Below, piece by piece: positions 17,002-26,515 of a stretch of DNA of 56,890 bases. This stretch comes from Achromobacter sp. UMC71 (lineage in GTDB: Bacteria > Pseudomonadota > Gammaproteobacteria > Burkholderiales > Burkholderiaceae_B), in NCBI RefSeq assembly GCF_014170305.1, contig NZ_LZZT01000011.1:1-56890 (forward strand). Direction: 5' to 3'. The notes below the pieces were generated by a model. It was not told the origin of the DNA. It did no database searches and saw only the letters and a list, made by a program, of their open reading frames with translations. Within the stretch, counting starts at the first letter, position 1. The number at the start of each line of letters is the position of its first letter. The position numbers and the translations under genes are program-made.

Positions 17002-18402
17002 TCAGAACCTGAACCTGTTGAGTAAACGCGCAAGCACACCGCCGCTTTGCGATCGCGTGCGGGGTGGCGAGCCATCCATTTCAAGCGCCCAGTCCAGGCA
17101 ATCACGCATGTTCCATGGCAGGAAGCCCTCGGCGATCAAGTCATGGACGGCCTGATGCAGGCCCGGCATCTCGCTGATGTTCTGGGGGTGAAGATTGAAA
17201 ACCAATACGCCTGGCAAGCCGCTCTCGCGCACCGCACGTCCATAATCAACCACTTTCTGTCGGGCTTCTTCCTGAGACCAGCCGTAAATCGAACACATGC
17301 CATCGCCAAACGTCGTCAGCAGGGACCAATGGCTTGTCAGCTTGCCGTCCAGCGCCATTCGCGCAGGCAGAAGCGAGCCGTTCAGCGCAGTGCCGCAAAC
17401 GCCTGGCAGATTCGAGCTGAAGACAATTCCTTCCCGCTCCCAAGATGGCAAATGGCCCCAGTACCCGTCATTGAGGAAACCGTGATTGCGCACGGACTCC
17501 GGGGATTCACCCACCAAATCCCGATACCATTGAACTTGATCGTGCAAGCATTCCGCGTACGCAAGCGGGGTCTCAAGCGCATCAGGATGAATACCCAGAT
17601 CCACGCGCGGATTATTCTTTTGCATCTGCCGCAGCGTTTTTCGTGAATGCTTTGTCAACGGATGCAGAAGGTAGGTGATCGGCACCTGATGCAGCACTCT
17701 CTGCTGTTCGGCATACTTATCGAGAAATGCCTGGTCGTCATCGCCGGTGATCACTACCGCCCCCGGCGCGTTGCCCGGGAACATCGGGCGGCGTTCCTGG
17801 CCCGCCACCTTCTCCAGTGCGCTTGCGATCAGCAAGGCCCAATAATCCGCATGCCGGCAATGCTCCGGCTCTCCTTCGCGTTGCTGCGTATAAAGATAGA
17901 TCGGACGCTCGCCCGCAATGCCCCACATTTCCCCGCCACGATCCCCGTTGATTTGCTGCGGATCTCCTTGGCGATACCGGATGAGATCATTGGCCAGGTC
18001 AGTGCCAATCACGATCACAGTCTTCCCGTCGCGCTCGAGCCAGATCCAGACGGGACCCCGCATCTCATCGCACAGCAAGACATTCGCAGCGGCCTCATAG
18101 GCATGAAAGGCGTGCAACGTCCGCAGTCTCGCGGCGCCGGGCAGGCCTACGCACTCCTCAAATACCCTGGGTGCCTCGTTCACGATTCTGCGGGACAAGC
18201 CCAACAACGCGCACGCCGTCTCAGCCGGCTGCACCGCGACGATGACGGCAGCATCGCTATCCAGTTCCGACAGGGCTCCCGCAAGCTGATCACGGTCCGG
18301 CGCGGACAGTATCCGAACCTTGCGATCATCGCGAATGCCAAATAGGCGCAGGTGATGCGCGATCAAATCACAAGCCATTACAGTATGGTTGGAGGGGGTC
18401 AT
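17002..18402 (-). CDS. Polysaccharide-deacetylase-like protein (CE4-related C-terminal domain)
   Basis: The protein has about 466 residues. The N-terminal half is not recognisable. The C-terminal half carries a pattern like CE4 metal-dependent deacetylases: VVITGDDDQAF (Asp motif, about 219-224), LGIHPDALETP (His motif, H272), and VRNHGFLNDGYW with VFNLHPQNIS further on. CE4 enzymes remove N-acetyl or O-acetyl groups from glycans, usually with Zn or Co. There is no signal peptide, so it would act in the cytoplasm, perhaps on the lipid-linked chain. I chose the ATG at 18400-18402; a GTG at 18406-18408, one base after the upstream stop, would add two residues. It is packed between the FemAB-like and glycosyltransferase genes. 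Confidence 0.65.
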   Translation of the reverse strand: MTPSNHTVMACDLIAHHLRLFGIRDDRKVRILSAPDRDQLAGALSELDSDAAVIVAVQPAETACALLGLSRRIVNEAPRVFEECVGLPGAARLRTLHAFHAYEAAANVLLCDEMRGPVWIWLERDGKTVIVIGTDLANDLIRYRQGDPQQINGDRGGEMWGIAGERPIYLYTQQREGEPEHCRHADYWALLIASALEKVAGQERRPMFPGNAPGAVVITGDDDQAFLDKYAEQQRVLHQVPITYLLHPLTKHSRKTLRQMQKNNPRVDLGIHPDALETPLAYAECLHDQVQWYRDLVGESPESVRNHGFLNDGYWGHLPSWEREGIVFSSNLPGVCGTALNGSLLPARMALDGKLTSHWSLLTTFGDGMCSIYGWSQEEARQKVVDYGRAVRESGLPGVLVFNLHPQNISEMPGLHQAVHDLIAEGFLPWNMRDCLDWALEMDGSPPRTRSQSGGVLARLLNRFRF

Positions 18403-18409
18403 TTCCACA

Positions 18410-19639
18410 TCAACAATCTAGAAGTCTCGCCGCATACCTGCGCAAACGGCGCACCAAGGAAACATTGCCAGTCTTGACTACGCCGTCCTCCGACTGAGGC
18501 ACGACAACGGCTTGGCCGCCTTCATCCTCGGCCGCCGACAGCAGACGCAACAGCTCCATCCCTCGATCCCGATAATGCGCCGGCTGGATGAAATGACTTC
18601 CCACCACCAACGGAATCGCACGTGCGCCGAATTTTGTCTTGAAACGCGACACCCGGACGATGGGCCAATTTTCCGGAAGCCCTGGGAATGCGGGACCCAA
18701 CCGATAGCAACGCTGCCCCTCTTCTTTCAAGGTCCGTATCAGTCCCCAATGGACCATATCGTTCGCGCGCAGTTCCAGGCCCTTCGCCGTCGAAACCCCA
18801 CCCAGATAGCTCGCTGCGCCCTTGTCGATCAATACCAGCAGCATGGCGACTTGAGTGCCTTCATGTTCCGCCGCCAGCAGACGGCATCTGTTGGAAGTCA
18901 GAAGTGCGTTCCAAATGTCCTGGTAATAGGCCATCGGCGCCAAGGACTCTCCGGTGCGCTGTGCCGATACCTGTGCCATCTCGTAATAGAGCGCGATGGA
19001 ATCCGGCTCGTCCAGCCACCGCACGCTGACGCCAGACTTTTGCGCCTTGCGAACGTTGCGCCGGCAGGCCTCGGCTAAACGAGAAAAGAGCGCGTCCTCG
19101 TCGCCATCCAGCATGACGATCTGATCGCAAGCCGCCGTACTCATGCCCGGGGCGGGATATAACCCACCAGGTCCGAACGCGATACCGGAAAAAAAGCCCC
19201 AGTCCTGAACGAAGTAAGGCGCTTCGCGGCTCCACGCTCCATCCATCCCGGCCGGCGACAGGTTCTGAGCGCCAAGGTGGATACGATGGCAGCCGTGCAG
19301 CGCCGCCTGCTCGAGCAGGTAGTTGCGCATCTGCGACTTCAACGCGGCCAGGCTCTCTTGACCAAGATCCGGCAGACAAGCCAAGCCGGCATGTCGATGA
19401 ATGCCCGAATGCAGCAGATTCTCTTGCGCCGCGCCTGTGTTCGTATCGGAGAAGTAAAGCGGCAGGACTGCCACCAACCGCCCCTTGTCTTCAAATCCGA
19501 CCGAGAGATTCTCGCCAACGAGATACCGCTCTTCGATGGCGACCCAGTCCCACCGATGAAACAGCCAAGCTTCCTGGGAAGCGTCGCACACGGCATCCCA
19601 ACTCTCGGAGGGAATCTCGCGGAATGCGACCAGCTTCAT
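18410..19639 (-). CDS. FemAB/GNAT-like acyltransferase (BioF2-like)
   Basis: The 409-residue protein contains a C-terminal GNAT-like region resembling the FemAB/BioF2-like acyltransferases: ACRRNVRKAQKSGVSVRWL, the typical R-x2-x-KA-x-K start of the second domain, then YYEMAQVSAQRTG, RLLAAEHEGTQVAMLLVLIDKGAASYLGG and ELRANDMVHWGLIRTL. Members transfer aminoacyl or acyl groups to cell-wall or surface glycans or lipids. In an O-antigen operon an acyl or amino-acid substituent on the chain is a reasonable guess, but the donor is unknown. The start codon overlaps the stop of the upstream methyltransferase gene by 4 bp, indicating coupling. Confidence 0.7.
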   Translation of the reverse strand: MKLVAFREIPSESWDAVCDASQEAWLFHRWDWVAIEERYLVGENLSVGFEDKGRLVAVLPLYFSDTNTGAAQENLLHSGIHRHAGLACLPDLGQESLAALKSQMRNYLLEQAALHGCHRIHLGAQNLSPAGMDGAWSREAPYFVQDWGFFSGIAFGPGGLYPAPGMSTAACDQIVMLDGDEDALFSRLAEACRRNVRKAQKSGVSVRWLDEPDSIALYYEMAQVSAQRTGESLAPMAYYQDIWNALLTSNRCRLLAAEHEGTQVAMLLVLIDKGAASYLGGVSTAKGLELRANDMVHWGLIRTLKEEGQRCYRLGPAFPGLPENWPIVRVSRFKTKFGARAIPLVVGSHFIQPAHYRDRGMELLRLLSAAEDEGGQAVVVPQSEDGVVKTGNVSLVRRLRRYAARLLDC

Positions 19640-20502
19640 ACTGGCTTCGTCAGAATGACGTTATAGCGATAACCGTAGAAGGGATGGCGTGCGTGTACCC
19701 CCTCGATGTTGCAAGCCGCACCCAAGTGCCGTGCAAAATTCTCAAAATCCTGCTTGGCAAAATAAAAGCACGTAATGCCGCCCTGGTCCACGGGCAATTG
19801 TTCAGCGGGCGCGGCGGCGGGTATAGCTGCGGGTTGCGTGACGGCTGCCTCCCTCATTCCCAGCATGGCGCGGCATTTGGCCCAAAAACCCGATTTGGAC
19901 TCCGTCGCAACAACTGGTGCTGCCGCGGCGACGGCTGCCGGCAGCGCCGGCACGGCAAGCTCTGCCTGCATCCGCGCCACGGCCTCAAGAAACTCCTGTT
20001 CCTTGGCGACATCCGGGATCGACCCCAGCAACACTTTGCCGCCCGGGCGCACAACCCGGAACATGTCGCTGACCAGGCCAGTCACGCTGTCGAACGATGG
20101 AAAGTTGGTCAGTACATCGTAGCAATAGATGCCATCGAATTCGTCGGCCTCAAAGGGCAGTTTCCCGCCATCGCCCACTTCGAATGTCGCGTTGCTGAGC
20201 TTCAGGCTGCGAGCACATTCGATCGCGCCTTCCGCCACGTCCACGCCGACATACTGGCCCACTTTGGGCGCCACGCCGCATGCCACGAATCCTGCCGCGC
20301 ACCCCACCTCGAGTACACGAGACGTATCGTTTGCACCCATGCAATGCACGACACTCTCGATCATGTCGTCATAACGCGCCTGATCCGCCCACACACGGGG
20401 GTCACGGCCGCTTACGTAACACAGGTCTTTAAGGGCTGGGCTCTCGCCTACAACCTTGGCGCGATGTGAGAAAAACTCTCGCGCGTCATCCTTCCAGTTC
20501 AT
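19636..20502 (-). CDS. SAM-dependent methyltransferase
   Basis: The class I methyltransferase has 288 residues. Motif I is [17 protein letters not shown], followed by [14 protein letters not shown], then [16 protein letters not shown] and a [14 protein letters not shown] motif. An Ala/Pro-rich insertion (about 180-225) precedes the C-terminal strand. It would methylate a sugar or an aglycone of the O-chain. It starts at ATG 20500-20502 behind GGGGG, and overlaps the 3' end of wzt by 17 bp and the FemAB-like gene by 4 bp, so wzt, this gene and the next are one transcription unit. Chain-terminating methyltransferases commonly sit next to Wzm/Wzt in ABC-exported O-antigens, which makes an end-capping role possible. 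Confidence 0.78.
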   Translation of the reverse strand: MNWKDDAREFFSHRAKVVGESPALKDLCYVSGRDPRVWADQARYDDMIESVVHCMGANDTSRVLEVGCAAGFVACGVAPKVGQYVGVDVAEGAIECARSLKLSNATFEVGDGGKLPFEADEFDGIYCYDVLTNFPSFDSVTGLVSDMFRVVRPGGKVLLGSIPDVAKEQEFLEAVARMQAELAVPALPAAVAAAAPVVATESKSGFWAKCRAMLGMREAAVTQPAAIPAAAPAEQLPVDQGGITCFYFAKQDFENFARHLGAACNIEGVHARHPFYGYRYNVILTKPV

Positions 20503-21820
20503 TTCGCCCCCTTTTTTCTACTTCCATATGCGTGTCCAATGCCTGCACGCCGTCATCACCATAGGTGAACGTAGCATGCACCGTCGGCTCATACAGGAAG
20601 CTTTGATTCCAGAGCACCTTGCGCTTCACCGAAAACACTGCGGCCTTCTCTACGTAGTGCAGCACATCGGTCTTATTCTTGGGGATCATGTAGAAACGCA
20701 GACCTGCGCTGAGGTAATAGCGGCCCAAGCCCAGATCCAGGCTATCGATGCGGTAATACACCGTTCCCCGACCGCTCAGTGGCCGGCCTTCATTGATGAA
20801 CACCTTGAAGTCTGCCGCGTCATATCCTGAAACGGCCTGAGTGGTCTCGCCATCAATACGCAAGTTGCAGTAGACCTGGGAATGCTCCGTCTCCCCTTCC
20901 CAGTCAATGGCAACCGTGAAGGGGTTACCAGCAGTGAATATCGTCGCCTCGTCGCCTTCCGCATTCAAGAGCCGCACACCGGCAATACGGATGTCATGAC
21001 CCGCGAGCTCGTATTTGCCATTGGCTTGCACCGTTTCTTTCGCGCGGTCAAAAGCCACCGACGATTCACGGCGGTTGCGTTCGTCCACCACTTCCCAGAC
21101 GCTCTGTGAATACGCCTTGCACACGGGCTCGGCGGGGCCATCGATACGCACACGCCCGCCATCGATCCAGATCGCGCGGTCGCACAGCTCCATGACCGTC
21201 GCTTCGGAGTGGCTGACGAACAGCACCGTGGAACCGCTGGCGCAGATCTCGCGCATGCGCCGCATGCACTTGTGCACGAAGCTGGCGTCGCCGGCCGCCA
21301 GCGCCTCGTCCACGATGAGCAGGTCAGGATCCACGCAGATCGCGGTCGAAAACGTCAGCCGCGCCTGCATGCCGCTTGAATAGGTATGGAACGGCTGGTC
21401 GATCACGTCGCCAAGCTCGCTGAAGTCGATGACCCAGTCCATCTTGTCCTGGATCTGCTGCAGCGTCATGCCCATGCACATCGCACCCATGATGACGTTC
21501 TCACGGCCCGAATATTGCGGGTTGAAGCCCGTACCCAGCTCCAGGATGGCCGACACCTTGCCGTTGATGTGCACCTCGCCGCCCGTATGCTCGAGCGTGC
21601 CGGTCAAGATCTTCAGCAGCGTGCTCTTGCCCGCGCCATTGGATCCGATAATACCCAGGACCTCGCCTCGCACGACGTCGAACGAAATGTCGCGCAACGC
21701 CCATTTCTCGGCGTGGCGCGGTTTGCCCGTGAGCATCTCGCGCACGAGATTGGCCGGGCTGCTATAGATGCGATAGCACTTGGACAGATTGCGGACGCTG
21801 ATGGCGATATCGGCTGTCAT
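20486..21820 (-). CDS. wzt: O-antigen ABC exporter, ATP-binding subunit with C-terminal glycan-recognition domain
   Basis: The 444-residue ATPase has Walker [10 protein letters not shown] (59-67), signature YSSGMQAR (147-154) and Walker B LLIVDEA (167-173). After the nucleotide-binding domain, residues about 270-444 form a beta-rich extension like the carbohydrate-binding domain of Wzt from E. coli O9a, which reads the chain terminus before export. Its presence predicts that the exported glycan is capped by a specific non-reducing-end group. The start is the ATG at 21818-21820, overlapping the wzm stop by 4 bp; upstream in-frame sequence belongs to wzm in another frame. Confidence 0.92.
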   Translation of the reverse strand: MTADIAISVRNLSKCYRIYSSPANLVREMLTGKPRHAEKWALRDISFDVVRGEVLGIIGSNGAGKSTLLKILTGTLEHTGGEVHINGKVSAILELGTGFNPQYSGRENVIMGAMCMGMTLQQIQDKMDWVIDFSELGDVIDQPFHTYSSGMQARLTFSTAICVDPDLLIVDEALAAGDASFVHKCMRRMREICASGSTVLFVSHSEATVMELCDRAIWIDGGRVRIDGPAEPVCKAYSQSVWEVVDERNRRESSVAFDRAKETVQANGKYELAGHDIRIAGVRLLNAEGDEATIFTAGNPFTVAIDWEGETEHSQVYCNLRIDGETTQAVSGYDAADFKVFINEGRPLSGRGTVYYRIDSLDLGLGRYYLSAGLRFYMIPKNKTDVLHYVEKAAVFSVKRKVLWNQSFLYEPTVHATFTYGDDGVQALDTHMEVEKRGRNELEG

Positions 21821-22653
21821 AGCGCATCTCCGAAAAATCCCTTGAAGCGCGCAAACAGCCGGCTGCCCATCGCCAACGACACGATGGCGAACACGAACGT
21901 CACTCCCCAGGCAAGAGGGTGCGCGATGCGTCCGAAATACAGCACGTCCTGGTAGCACCAGATCAGGTAGCTGAAGGGATTGGCATAGATGACCGGCTTG
22001 AAGACCGCGGGCACCCAGTCCGGAAGAAACACGACCGGCACCAGGAAAATACCCACCAGGGAAAATACCTGGACGAACTCTTTCATGTCGCGCACGATCA
22101 CCGAAACCGCCGACAATACGAAAGCAATGCCCAGCATCAATGCCAGGTGCATTATCAACAGGGGCGGCAACAGCAGGTAGGTCCAGAACAGGCTACCGTG
22201 CGTAGCCAACACATAAATAATCAACACTCCCAGAGAAATTGCCTGCGGAACCATGGCGGCAATAACCGACCGGGCAGGCAAGACTTCTACGGGAAATATG
22301 GTCTGTTTGACCAAATTCGCGTTCGAGATAATCGCGGAGGCTGACTTCGCCATGGCGAGTTGAATCGCCAGCCAAGGCACCATGCCGCTGAGAATATATG
22401 CAGAGTAATCCAGCGGCATCTCATGAGACTGATTGACGCGCGCCTTCATGACGACGCCAAACAGAAACATGTAGACGCCCATCATGAACAACGGATGCAA
22501 GAACGTCCAGACCCCACCCAGCACATGGCCGGCATGGGGATCCAGGATGTCCCGCTTCACCATTTCGACTAGAAGATGGCGTTGTTTGATATACAACGCC
22601 ACAATCCGCCGCACCGCCTTGTAGTTGGCGACCGGATTCAGTGCGGTAAGCAT
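21817..22653 (-). CDS. wzm: O-antigen ABC exporter, membrane subunit
   Basis: The 278-residue polytopic protein of the ABC-2 family has about six hydrophobic helices, with the amphipathic N-terminal region [14 protein letters not shown] preceding them and a conserved [21 protein letters not shown] helix pair near the end. With Wzt it moves undecaprenyl-linked polysaccharide across the inner membrane. Wzm/Wzt export explains why no flippase is needed for the chain made by this locus. The gene starts 2 bp after the second amidotransferase gene and overlaps wzt by 4 bp. Confidence 0.92.
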   Translation of the reverse strand: MLTALNPVANYKAVRRIVALYIKQRHLLVEMVKRDILDPHAGHVLGGVWTFLHPLFMMGVYMFLFGVVMKARVNQSHEMPLDYSAYILSGMVPWLAIQLAMAKSASAIISNANLVKQTIFPVEVLPARSVIAAMVPQAISLGVLIIYVLATHGSLFWTYLLLPPLLIMHLALMLGIAFVLSAVSVIVRDMKEFVQVFSLVGIFLVPVVFLPDWVPAVFKPVIYANPFSYLIWCYQDVLYFGRIAHPLAWGVTFVFAIVSLAMGSRLFARFKGFFGDAL

Positions 22654-22655
22654 TG

Positions 22656-24533
22656 CTATTTGCCCAGATAAGCTTGACAGAAACTCTCGACGTTCAGCAG
22701 CGACCAGATCAACAAACGTCGATTTTGCTCGCCGTTCAAATGCTGCTCTACCAGCTTCTGAACCGTGGAACGATCCAGGAAGTCATAAATGCGGGCATTG
22801 CTGGAGAACAGCTGCCGGCGAACATAATCCATGCTTTCGCCCTTGAACCAGCTGGCATCCGGCGCGGAAAAACCCTGCTTTTCGCGCTCGACGATATCCT
22901 GGGGCACATGGCGGGCCATCATCTTGCGCAACAGCAGCTTGCCGTCGCGCGTCTTCTGGAAGTAGCGAGCCGTCTTGCTGCCCGGTTCGTTCTCGTTGAG
23001 TTGCACCACGTCTTCAAGATGCCCCAGCTTCAGGCGGGTAGGCAACTTCATGGCAAAGTCGACCAGATCGTTGTCCAGGAACGGAACTCGCGACTCCAGG
23101 CCATGCGCCATGGAGAGCTTGTCCTCGACCACCAGCAGACCATGCAGGAAGGTCTTGGCCTCCATGTACAGCGAGTGGTTGACGTAGTCCTCGGGGCGGG
23201 TCAGCGTATTGGCGTGCGACGCGAACACATCGCGGAAGATGTCCCGCGTCCAGACCTGCTTGACGTCTCCCCAGACCGGCGAGAAGACTTCGCGGATCTG
23301 CGAATTCGGAATCAGGCGCTGCCAATAGGCGTAGTACTTGTCGATGTAGTGCTCGAAATCGTCGTTCACGACAGCGCGGTAATAGCGCCACGGATAGCCG
23401 CCGAAAATCTCATCGCCACCCGTACCGGCGAGCACGACCTTGTTGAACTTGCTGGCCAGCTTGGCCGCATAGTAATTGGGATAGCTCTGTCCAACGCGGG
23501 GCTCTTCAAGGTGCCAGGCCATGGCGGGCATGATCCGCTCCATGTCGCCAGCCTTGAGCACCATTTCGTAGTGCTCGGTCTTGAACAGATAGGACATGCG
23601 CTCGGCGGCTTGGCGTTCGTCGAAATTCAGTTCGACGCCGGACGCGGAGGTCATGTCAAAGCCGCACGTGAACGTGCGCATGTACGGAACCTGGCGTGCA
23701 GCCAAGGCCGTGATGGAACCCGAGTCCATACCGCCAGACAGGTAGGCGCCGACATCGACGTCCGACACCATCTGCCGCTTGACCGCGCGCTGGAAGAGGA
23801 AATCCAGCTCTTCCATGTACTCGGCATCCGACTTCGGATTCTCCGGTTCCTGGAAGCAGTAGTCCCAATAGCGTTCGATAGCGCCCACTCCCTGGGCCGC
23901 GTCGATTTCAATCGAGCAGCCGGCGGGCAAGATGGAAACGCCCTCGAACAGGGTCTGGTCGGTAAAGAAGTTCTGGAACGTGAAGTACTCCAGCAAACCC
24001 GGCAAGTTCATCTTCGCGCGCGATGCGGGGTGCGCGAGAATGGCCTTGGCCTCGGAACCGAAAAGGACCGATTGACCCGACTTGGAGTAATACAGCGGCT
24101 TGATGCCGTAGCGATCACGCGCCAGCAACAGGCGGCGTTCGCGGCCGTCCCAGAAGGCGAAAGCGAACATGCCGTTGAAGCGTCCCAGCGCAGCCTTGCC
24201 CCATGCCGCCAAGGCATAGAGCACGACTTCTGTGTCGCTGGTGGAGGTGAACCGGTACCCTTTGCCCTCGAGCTCGGCGCGCAGCTCGCGGTAGTTGTAG
24301 AGTTCACCGTTGTACGTAAGCGAGTAACGGCCATCGCCCGATCGCATGGGCTGATGCCCGCTTGGCGACAGGTCGATGATTGCCAATCGCCGGTGCCCAA
24401 GCCCGACGGCGCCTTCGGTCCAACAACCCTCGCCGTCCGGACCTCTATGCGCGATGGCATCGGTCATCCGCTTGACGAGATCCGGTGCGGCAGGGGCACC
24501 GTCAAGATTAAAAAAACCGGCGATTCCGCACAC
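22656..24533 (-). CDS. Asparagine synthase (glutamine-hydrolysing)-like amidotransferase 2
   Basis: The protein has 625 residues and starts with GTG, giving Met-Cys-Gly with catalytic Cys2. AHRGPDGEG (28-36), NGELYNYREL (75-84) and the PP-loop SGGMDS (266-271) show both the glutaminase and the synthetase domains are intact. The overall sequence diverges from the first copy at 3698-5593, so they are not a recent duplication and may amidate different uronic acids, or different positions in the chain. It sits between a sugar epimerase and wzm with 2-bp gaps, which favours a glycan role over asparagine synthesis. Confidence 0.88.
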   Translation of the reverse strand: MCGIAGFFNLDGAPAAPDLVKRMTDAIAHRGPDGEGCWTEGAVGLGHRRLAIIDLSPSGHQPMRSGDGRYSLTYNGELYNYRELRAELEGKGYRFTSTSDTEVVLYALAAWGKAALGRFNGMFAFAFWDGRERRLLLARDRYGIKPLYYSKSGQSVLFGSEAKAILAHPASRAKMNLPGLLEYFTFQNFFTDQTLFEGVSILPAGCSIEIDAAQGVGAIERYWDYCFQEPENPKSDAEYMEELDFLFQRAVKRQMVSDVDVGAYLSGGMDSGSITALAARQVPYMRTFTCGFDMTSASGVELNFDERQAAERMSYLFKTEHYEMVLKAGDMERIMPAMAWHLEEPRVGQSYPNYYAAKLASKFNKVVLAGTGGDEIFGGYPWRYYRAVVNDDFEHYIDKYYAYWQRLIPNSQIREVFSPVWGDVKQVWTRDIFRDVFASHANTLTRPEDYVNHSLYMEAKTFLHGLLVVEDKLSMAHGLESRVPFLDNDLVDFAMKLPTRLKLGHLEDVVQLNENEPGSKTARYFQKTRDGKLLLRKMMARHVPQDIVEREKQGFSAPDASWFKGESMDYVRRQLFSSNARIYDFLDRSTVQKLVEQHLNGEQNRRLLIWSLLNVESFCQAYLGK

Positions 24534-24535
24534 GA

Positions 24536-25513
24536 TTAAGCTTCGCCCCCGTGCTTTTCACGCCAGTCGATCAGGGACTGGAGGCCCTCACGCAGTTCGT
24601 ACTTGTACGTGAAACCCAGGTCGCGCTCGGCCTTCTTCGGGCAGCCGATGCGGTTTTGCACCATGCGGCGGGCGTCGTCCGCGCTGTACGGACGGTACTC
24701 CACCTTCAGGTCGGAGTTCTTCATGTCCAGAATCGTGTCGCAGAGTTCCTTGATGCTGGTCTGGACGCCCGTGCCGACGTTGTAGAACTCGTCGGTAGCA
24801 TCCGATTCCAGCGACAGGACGTTGCAACGTGCGACGTCTTCGACGGAGATGAAGTCGTAGGCCTGGGTGCCGTCGCCGTTGATGACCGGCGCTTCGTTGG
24901 CATCGATCTTGTTGAGCATGATCGGGATGACGCCGGTGTAGGCAGCGGTCTGGTCCTGATGCGGACCGTACACGTTCATGTAGCGCAAGCCCACGTAGCT
25001 CAGGCCATAACGGTCATGGAACGCATGGCACATGGCTTCGCCGGCGATCTTGCTGGCGCCGTAGAAGTTGCGGTTGTTGAACGGGTGCTCTTCAGTCATC
25101 GGCACCTCGACGGCATCGCCGTAGACCGAAGCCGAGGACGAGTAGACGAGGCGCTTGATGTTGTTCTTCACACATGCTTCGAGCACGTTGAAGGTGCCTT
25201 CGATGTTCACGTGGAACGCGGTGCGCGGGAAGTCCTTGCAGTGCAACAGCCACATGGCGGCCAGATGGACGACGCCATCCATGCCGTACATGGCATCGTT
25301 GAGCAGGTCGATGTCGCGGATGTCACCGCCGTTGGGATACATACGGCAGCGCGGATCCTTCAGGTACTCAGCAATATTGCTGTGTTTTCCGCGAGCGAAG
25401 TTGTCGTAAATGACGACTTCGGCGACGTCGTGCTTAAGGAGTTCGGCGACGACAAAACTGCCAATGAAACCGGCACCGCCGATAACCAGAATCTTAGAAC
25501 CAGCAAGCTTCAT
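24536..25513 (-). CDS. UDP-sugar 4-epimerase-like extended SDR (WbmF/G/H type)
   Basis: The protein has 325 residues, nucleotide motif [10 protein letters not shown] (about 10-19), catalytic Ser in YSSSASVYGD and NFYGASK (Y-x3-K). These are the features of GalE-like epimerases and of the SDR enzymes of Bordetella O-antigen loci. It would supply the galacto- or gulo-configured uronic acid that the amidotransferases then amidate; this is inference from context. It is the first gene of the minus-strand operon running to 14399. A TACAAT hexamer 35 bp before its ATG could be the -10 of the operon promoter. Confidence 0.82.
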   Translation of the reverse strand: MKLAGSKILVIGGAGFIGSFVVAELLKHDVAEVVIYDNFARGKHSNIAEYLKDPRCRMYPNGGDIRDIDLLNDAMYGMDGVVHLAAMWLLHCKDFPRTAFHVNIEGTFNVLEACVKNNIKRLVYSSSASVYGDAVEVPMTEEHPFNNRNFYGASKIAGEAMCHAFHDRYGLSYVGLRYMNVYGPHQDQTAAYTGVIPIMLNKIDANEAPVINGDGTQAYDFISVEDVARCNVLSLESDATDEFYNVGTGVQTSIKELCDTILDMKNSDLKVEYRPYSADDARRMVQNRIGCPKKAERDLGFTYKYELREGLQSLIDWREKHGGEA

Positions 25514-25837
25514 GAGAATGCCCTTTTTTCTTTCTGAGCGAAAGTGGCATTGTATCCAGTTTGGCCGCCGTTCCCTAAGGCATGTAGGGCTTTAATCGAC
25601 CCTATTTCCATGGTCTATCCGCCGGCTCCTCCGGGCTGCGCCTTGTGATGGCGAAGGCTGGCGAATCCCCATTACAACCAGGCAAGGTGTGTATTCTCCG
25701 TAACCGTACTTAATTATCAATATCATTTAATGACAGTATTTTTTCTATTTACGCTGCGGTGCACCCAAATCCAGCAGTAGCCAGCAGGGGGTTTTGGAAC
25801 CACAATAGGACGAGGATCCCGACACAAGGAGACAGTC
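25514..25837. promoter_or_regulatory. Divergent intergenic region upstream of the wzm/wzt operon and the coxG-like gene
   Basis: This 324-bp gap holds the promoters for both directions. On the minus strand TACAAT (25549-25554) is a fair -10 for the polysaccharide operon; no good -35 or JUMPstart/ops element was found. The part 25700-25755 is clearly AT-rich compared with its surroundings and could hold the plus-strand promoter. AAGGAG at 25826-25831 is the ribosome site for the ATG at 25838. No gene was seen here. Confidence 0.45.
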
Positions 25838-26515
25838 ATGCGCATTGCAGATGCCCAGTGGATTCCTTCAACCCAGCACCAGACTTGGGATGCGTTGACC
25901 GATCCCGCCGTGCTGCAGCGATGCATCCCCGGCTGCGTCGAAGTCGTCCAGCGCAGCCCCACCGAATACGGGGTCACGCTGCGGGCCAAGATCGCCGGCC
26001 TGGATACCGACTACGAAGGCGAGATCCTGCTCTCGGACGTCGATCCCCCCAACAGCTGCACCCTGGTCTTCGAAGGCAAAGGCCGCGCCGCCTGCCTGGC
26101 CATCGGCACCGCCCAGGTCAATTTGTCGACAAAAGACCAGGGCACGCGGGTCGCCTACACGGTGGCCGGCATGACCGGCGGCAAGCTGGCCGAATGCGGC
26201 GAAGGCCTGATCCTGAAGGCCGGCGAAAAAATCATCTCGAAGTTCTTCACGGCCTTCATCGACTACATGGCCGCTCAGCCCCGGCTGGCGCCGCCCCCGC
26301 CTCCGCCCGAGCCCGAACCCCGCGGCCTGTCCAATTCCCGCTGGTCCTGGGTGCTGGTCGTATTGGTGGTGGCCGTATTCTGGGGTTATCACCCGCCTTC
26401 GATTCCACCATCATCAGCACCACCCTGCCGCGCGTGGCCGAGGCCCTGGACGGCATGGCGCTGTACGCCTGGGTCGGCACCGGCTACCTGCTGGCGACGG
26501 CGGCATCCATCATGA
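25838..26515 (+). CDS. CoxG-like SRPBCC protein with an out-of-frame C-terminal tail
   Basis: Residues 1-145 match the CoxG/SRPBCC (START-like) family: VLQRCIPGCVEV near the N-terminus, then ILLSDVDPPNSC and AGMTGGKLAECGEGLI. CoxG proteins associate with molybdenum hydroxylases and often end in a Pro-rich linker and one membrane helix, as here (PPPPPPEPEP, then SWVLVVLVVAVFWGY at about 170-184). After that helix the sequence turns into low-complexity PPSIPPSSAPPCRAWP, which is the MFS coding sequence read in the wrong frame. The natural stop therefore seems lost at a deletion near 26385-26392. The protein may still be functional with a junk tail of about 40 residues. Confidence 0.72.
   Translation: MRIADAQWIPSTQHQTWDALTDPAVLQRCIPGCVEVVQRSPTEYGVTLRAKIAGLDTDYEGEILLSDVDPPNSCTLVFEGKGRAACLAIGTAQVNLSTKDQGTRVAYTVAGMTGGKLAECGEGLILKAGEKIISKFFTAFIDYMAAQPRLAPPPPPPEPEPRGLSNSRWSWVLVVLVVAVFWGYHPPSIPPSSAPPCRAWPRPWTAWRCTPGSAPATCWRRRHPS

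Noticed and set aside
22653..24539. A 628-residue plus-strand reading frame opposite the second amidotransferase gene
   Set aside because: It is the mirror of a clear asparagine-synthase-like gene; its product has no recognisable motif and the opposite strand carries conserved catalytic residues.
25713..25728. A possible Fur-type box in the AT-rich part of the coxG upstream region
   Set aside because: Only two of three hexamers resemble the consensus and the downstream gene gives no iron context.
25759..26390. The upstream part of the MFS frame, with an ATG at 25759, as a true N-terminus
   Set aside because: This part is the shadow of the CoxG-like gene in another frame; it is basic, Pro/Arg-rich and has no membrane helix.
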